A stretch of 64,000 nucleotides of DNA, taken from positions 20,722,135 to 20,786,134 of the forward strand of contig NC_134929.1 in the NCBI RefSeq assembly GCF_051020765.1, written 5' to 3'. Source of the stretch: Lasioglossum baleicum. Lineage: Eukaryota > Arthropoda > Insecta > Hymenoptera > Halictidae. The notes under the pieces were generated by a model. That model was not told the origin of the DNA. It did no database searches and saw only the letters and a list, made by a program, of their open reading frames with translations. Every line of letters starts with the position of its first letter. Positions within the stretch are counted from its first letter, which is position 1. Below, piece by piece: positions 59,540-64,000 of the stretch. The translations under genes were made by a program, and so were the position numbers.

Positions 59540-59785
59540 AATCAATATACAAAATGACAGGCGTCTTTTTTTTATTGCGACGTCATTACAATTGATTGAG
59601 AAACTAGAACACAACGTACATCATTGTATACAGGTTAGATTCTTAACTTTTAACAATGATTAACTAATGAGAAGATCAATATATGAAATGACGGGCGTTT
59701 TTTCGTTGCAACGTCATTGTAACAATTGATCGTGAAACTAGAACACAACGTACCTAATTATACACGGTTAGATTCTTAACTTTTC
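59540..59785 (+). repeat. Tandem duplication, period 144
   Basis: AAATGACAGGCGTC (59552) and AAATGACGGGCGTT (59696) start matching stretches that share GAAACTAGAACACAACGTAC and GGTTAGATTCTTAACTTTT. Confidence 0.9.
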
Positions 59786-60056
59786 GATTTCCATTTCATT
59801 CAATCATTACTTTGATATTTGATTACCTTCATTACATACCTCAACGAGAAGAGTTCCCTCGGTCGTTGTGCTGGAAAGGTCGTTCCGTACTCGCAGCACG
59901 TTAGCAATGTTTAAATTCTTTTGACAACTCTTGGGAAGAACATTTTGGATAAATTCGTAATTAACGTTAAAAGTATCGCTCGCAAACGGAGCACTGCATG
60001 ACAATTAATTTTAACATTTTGTGCATTTAATTAATTGCCGAGCTATTCGCAATGTT
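59786..60056. other. No feature seen
   Basis: AT-rich noncoding sequence. Confidence 0.4.
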
Positions 60057-60760
60057 CACAGTCGACCGGCTTCATTGAATTCTCTTTTCTGAAATACTAA
60101 TTGCGAAAAGAAAATCGTAAAGCCCAGTTCATAATTTGTCAGCTTGAACCGGGAATGTTGAACAATTTTTGTAAAGAACAGAAAAATTCTATTATTCCAC
60201 AACTTACTCCTTGTGTTCGATAAACTCGCGATATTAAAACGACTCAAAGGAAACACTGGAAGACAGTTCATTTAGCATTCCGTATAATCAATTATAAAAT
60301 CATTTGCAATTTACACAGTCGACCGGCTTCGTCCAATTCTCTCTGAAATTCCTATTACCAAAGAGAAATCGAAAAAGCCAGTTGACAATTTTTTGTCATC
60401 ATCAATATCGAACAATTTTTGTAAAGAATAATAAATTATTATATATTAAAAATTGTATTATTCCGCAGCGTGCTTCTTTTAATGGGCAAACTCATGAATG
60501 AAACACTGGAAAGCATGACAGCTCACTTAGCATTCCATACAATCAATTATAAAACCATTTTCACAGTCGATCGACTTCGTTCAATTTCCTCTGAAACTCG
60601 TATTACGAAAAAGAAAGTTGAAAAAAAACCGAGTTCACAATTTTTCATCGACCACTAGTGAACCGGGAATGTATGATATATCCCACGAAGTATAGTAAAT
60701 CTCGCGCAAGAAAAATCGTGTTATTCCGCAGCTTGGTTCCCGGCGGACAGAGTCGTGATA
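60057..60760 (+). repeat. Three-copy tandem repeat, period about 250
   Basis: CACAGTCGACCGGCTTC at 60057 and 60314 and CACAGTCGATCGACTTC at 60562 lead each copy. Later landmarks recur in order: AACAATTTTTGTAAAGAA, TTATTCCRCA, and CACTGGAA before TTAGCATTCCRTA. Confidence 0.9.
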
Positions 60761-62325
60761 AAAATGAAAGAAAGAAAGAATTAACCGGCTGAATCGGCCC
60801 CGGATACGTTTTGAAGAACACGCGACGCAAAAAGGCGGGGACGGAACACTGTTTCTTCCCGTGTCGGTTCATTTTTCTCTGTCGTTTTTTTTCTTTTCCA
60901 CCGGCTACGGTCGCCGATTAAACGCAGTGCCAGAGATCTCGGTTCGGTATTATAAGTAAATCCGTGATAAAGCCGGTGAGGCACGATAAAACGACAAGCA
61001 CTGCTAAGCGTGGGCGGGTAGACGAACGATGGTGGAAGAAAGTGACGAAGTCGTCACGAAGTCGTTAGTCACTTTATGAGCGGCTTAATTCGGCTTTTCT
61101 ACCGTACCAGCCATCGTACGAGCTGCCAACTCGCTGCCAGAAATCCGTGGAAATCTTTGTCCAACATAGTTCTACGTCGGTGAGCATTTACAGCAGCGAT
61201 ACATTAATAGTAACTGCCGTTAACCGTTAAATAAAGTGAATGGCCTCAGGCATCGTCTAAATGGTTGTGAAACAAGTCGGTAGTACGAGTATTCATTGGA
61301 TAATTCATTGACAGAACTTTTTGATTTTTAATTATTTTTCTATAACAATTTTACACACATGCGCGTTACATTTTTCTGAATAAAATGAGTACCGACATGA
61401 TATTATTCAGAGAATATTTATTATACTTGTTTCATTCGCGATATTTACGGGTTTCGTGTTGTTTCGTGTTTTAATGAGCAAAATACCACGAATGTGCTGG
61501 TAAAAGTTTCGTAAAGAATGAATCACAACATAAAGAATGAAAAAGAATCAAGAATTTCCAGCGATTTCCCAAGAATATTTTAACGAATCTAATGCTACTT
61601 CCGCTGAAAGAATTACGACGAGCCTCGTGGAATTGATTCGCAGAAATGCAATGCCTTCGGAAACGAGAACTTTGAACCGGTCACGGACTACGATTAACAT
61701 TCTAAAAGAATAACAGACCGACACGTTTCCCGTAGAACGTTCAACGATCGTAAAGTCCGACTCGATTTCGCGAAACGAGCTTTCGGCTCGGGAAACAACC
61801 CTCTCGCGTGCCTCGCAACCGGTTGTTGCTCGCTTTCCCAGATACTCCGACCACTTCCTACTCCATTTTGCAATGGTCACTCTCTTTTTATCTGCTCTTC
61901 TCGGTTTTTCGCCTTTCCGTTTCTGCGATAAATTTGCGACTTGCGTGGCTACGAGACGAACAGGCGAGACGTTGCATGACCGACAGAGAATCGCTTTTGA
62001 CTAATTTTCTCCGTGAAAAACATTTACAGACCATTTCTTTCGATTTCCGTCTCGTTTTCCTGTACTTATCGAAATTGTAGAATTGACACCTACAATTTTT
62101 GCAAACAAATTCCCCGATTTTTATTTCCGTTTCGAACGGATAAAAGCAGAGAAAAAGAGACCAAGATCAAGACAAAGAGAATAATCGACAGGAAAGAAAT
62201 TAGAAGACGCAACGATCGAAGAAATGGAGCGGTGGAAAAAAGCGGAATTAAAAGCGAACGCAACGATGCAACGAAAATTCGTAAATTGCGAACGAACGGT
62301 GTTGAAAAAAAAAATATTTAACAAA
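60761..62325. other. No gene seen
   Basis: Mixed sequence. Purine-rich on the plus strand at 62140-62330. Confidence 0.45.
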
Positions 62326-62327
62326 CC

Positions 62328-62446
62328 CGACCTGGTTTCCGGGGAGCAGCTTATTTTTGCGCGGTCGCGCGGCAGCGCGCTTACAATCTATCCGATTGCA
62401 AATAATCGGAGAATTATGGTCTTTTTTTACCCGAAACCAGGTCCTT
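62328..62446. repeat. Short inverted repeat with GC-rich loop
   Basis: CCCGACCTGGTTTCCGGG (62327) pairs with CCCGAAACCAGGTCC (62431). Between them is GCGCGGTCGCGCGGCAGCGC. Possibly a small foldback; no flanking duplication identified. Confidence 0.4.
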
Positions 62447-62587
62447 TTACCGGGACGCATAAAAAAACGAAGAAATAATGATTTCAACAAATATTTTGTT
62501 CGAATGACGGATACGTTGATATCGAACGAGGAGGATCAAAAGCGATGTGAAACTGACGGGGAGAATTTGAGTTTTATAAAAATATCC

Positions 62588-63336
62588 GGTAATTTTATAC
62601 AGAAAAGTACTGCCCACTCCGATTTTGATAAAATTTAAATATGTTATAGATATTGACATTTTGAACAACTTTTTCCTTTTCCAATATAGAGGGGTCGCTT
62701 TTAGTTTTCGAGATATTTGCAAAAAACTATCGCGAATACTGTATTGAATTTTTCGTATTCCTGCACGCTCCGCTGCAACGTAAACCTGTTTCGGTGAGGC
62801 GTTTGTTTACATTTTGACTCTGTAGAGATGAGGTAGAAAACGGGAGGGTGGAAAGAGCCGACCTGACACCACACACACACACCCAGTGCTTAACACGCAC
62901 CCAGTGTTTCTAAAAAGAAGGTTTCCGTCAAGAAATTAACATTTGCGCAAATTTTCAATATCATATTTGTAATCAGCACGTGAAAATACGTAAGAATCTA
63001 GAGTATAATTTAGAAATAGTGGGTGCGTGTTAAGCACTAGGTGGGTGTGTGTGGTGTCAGGCTGGCCCTTTCCGCCCCCCCCCTGTTTTCTCTCTTATCT
63101 CTACAGCGTCAAAATGCAAACAAACGTCGCACCGAAACAGACTTACGTTGCAGCGCAGCGTGTAGGAATACGAAAAATTCAATACAGTATTCGCGATAGT
63201 TTTTTGCAAATATCTCGAAAACTAAAAGCGACCCCCCTATATTGGAAGAGGAAAAAGCTGTTCAGAATGTGTTGCTGCATAACATATTTAAATTTCATAA
63301 AAATCGGAGTGGGCAGTACTTTTCTGTATAATTACC
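62588..63336. mobile_element. 749-bp foldback element with 330-bp arms
   Basis: GGTAATTTTATACAGAAAAG at the left and the inverse of GGTAATTATACAGAAAAGTA at the right. The arms (62588-62915, 63010-63336) match closely, through TCGCTTTTAGTTTTCGAGAT and CACCACACACACACAC. Flanks AAATATCC (62580-62587) and AAAGATCC (63337-63344) are an 8-bp duplication with one mismatch. A single-arm relative is nested at 8601-8932. No transposase. Confidence 0.88.
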
Positions 63337-63344
63337 AAAGATCC

Positions 63345-64000
63345 GCAATCATCGCTCTTCAACAACCGGATATATGCACGTCGACGGAGGAATCCATTTG
63401 ATAATTAACCCAGATTTAAATCTCGCCGAACGATTGCGTGAATCGCGTGCGCCACTGACAACGTGTTAATTGACTGGCAACAGGGAGGTGCGCACACCTG
63501 TAAAGGTGCGTCCGCGGATTAATAGGAAGCGGGTTCTGGTGTACACGGAAAAGTCGCGAGAGCGAGCTCGTCGTTCTCGGAAATCAATTCGGGCCTGATT
63601 ACAGAGGTCGACGGCCAGGTAACCCCGGGGTTAAAAAAATATTCAGCCTGCACCTCGATATTGTGAGCCACCGGTCACGTGTTCGAGAAACCCGGTTCTA
63701 TATCGAGGGTAGTTTCATTAGCGAGTGTCGCTTTCGACCTGCAATATTTGAAAAGTGTAAAAATATACTTGGCTACTTTCTAAAACAAAAATGTTCCCCG
63801 AACCATCCGATACATACGATCTATATAGATCATGTTGAAAATTAGTCAAGTGTGAAATTCCAGACAAAGAAATTCTAAATTATTGCGACAGTGTGAAAAA
63901 TCAAGGGTTAAGTAGCCATTTTATAATCTGACAACTTGTGGCAGTCGATAACAGCCTCGACATGCTATTACCATCTGGTTACCCATTAATTATGTAAATA
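63345..64000. other. No gene seen
   Basis: CpG-rich to 63720, then AT-rich. No supported feature. Confidence 0.45.

Noticed and set aside
1..64000. CRISPR array or bacterial operon
   Set aside because: Tandem repeats here lack unique spacers of regular size, and no prokaryotic gene organisation exists; the DNA is eukaryotic.

Overview
This window looks like nuclear DNA of an insect, most likely a hymenopteran (bee, ant or wasp). There are no operons, almost no long open frames, CpG is frequent, GA/CT microsatellites are common, and many short terminal-inverted-repeat DNA transposons are scattered through intron-like or intergenic sequence. The order is inferred from general character, not from a species match. 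No rRNA, CRISPR array or convincing tRNA was seen.

Only one protein-coding exon is well supported: a 240-base minus-strand exon at 14836-15075 with a strong acceptor and a GTGAGT donor. Its last residues (VKIGDI plus a split AT. codon) match the start of the ligand-binding domain of class C, metabotropic-glutamate-type GPCRs. No partner exon was found, so much of the window is probably intron of this gene on one or both sides. Other long frames (21250-22065 minus, 20410-21000 plus, 16860-17102 minus, 31847-32101 minus) have no recognised domain and are reported with low confidence.

The rest is mainly a repeat landscape. From left to right: an 856-bp hAT-like element with mirrored arrays of a 39-bp unit (1716-2571); a Tc1/mariner-type foldback with a second element nested in its loop (8385-9148); a 407-bp element with an ATCTGCTC duplication (13917-14323); two CAGGGT elements sharing one TA (17433-18496); GACTGCGG-family MITEs (22664-22862, 38125-38306 and several single ends); a 1-kb element with 220-bp inverted repeats and a decayed unclassified ORF (24293-25300); a TCGCCGCC element (26067-26461); a foldback between 67-bp direct repeats (28954-29570); a 99-bp MITE (33709-33807); a dispersed repeat with a 40-bp minisatellite, present once with a CAGGGTG insertion (34639-36093) and once as the empty site (43335-44194); Penelope-like retroelement remnants (4843-4960, 31486-31612, 39948-40290, 49655-49745) with hammerhead-like stems; a second copy of the CAGTAAGG foldback (41637-42309); a Tc1 remnant nested in a mariner-type element (50010-50696); and a 749-bp foldback (62588-63336).

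Many simple tandem duplications also occur, including a nearly perfect 3 x 240-bp array (57264-57983). Nothing suggests that separate genes here work as a unit. The likely biology is one neuronal-receptor gene with very large introns, colonised by nonautonomous transposons.
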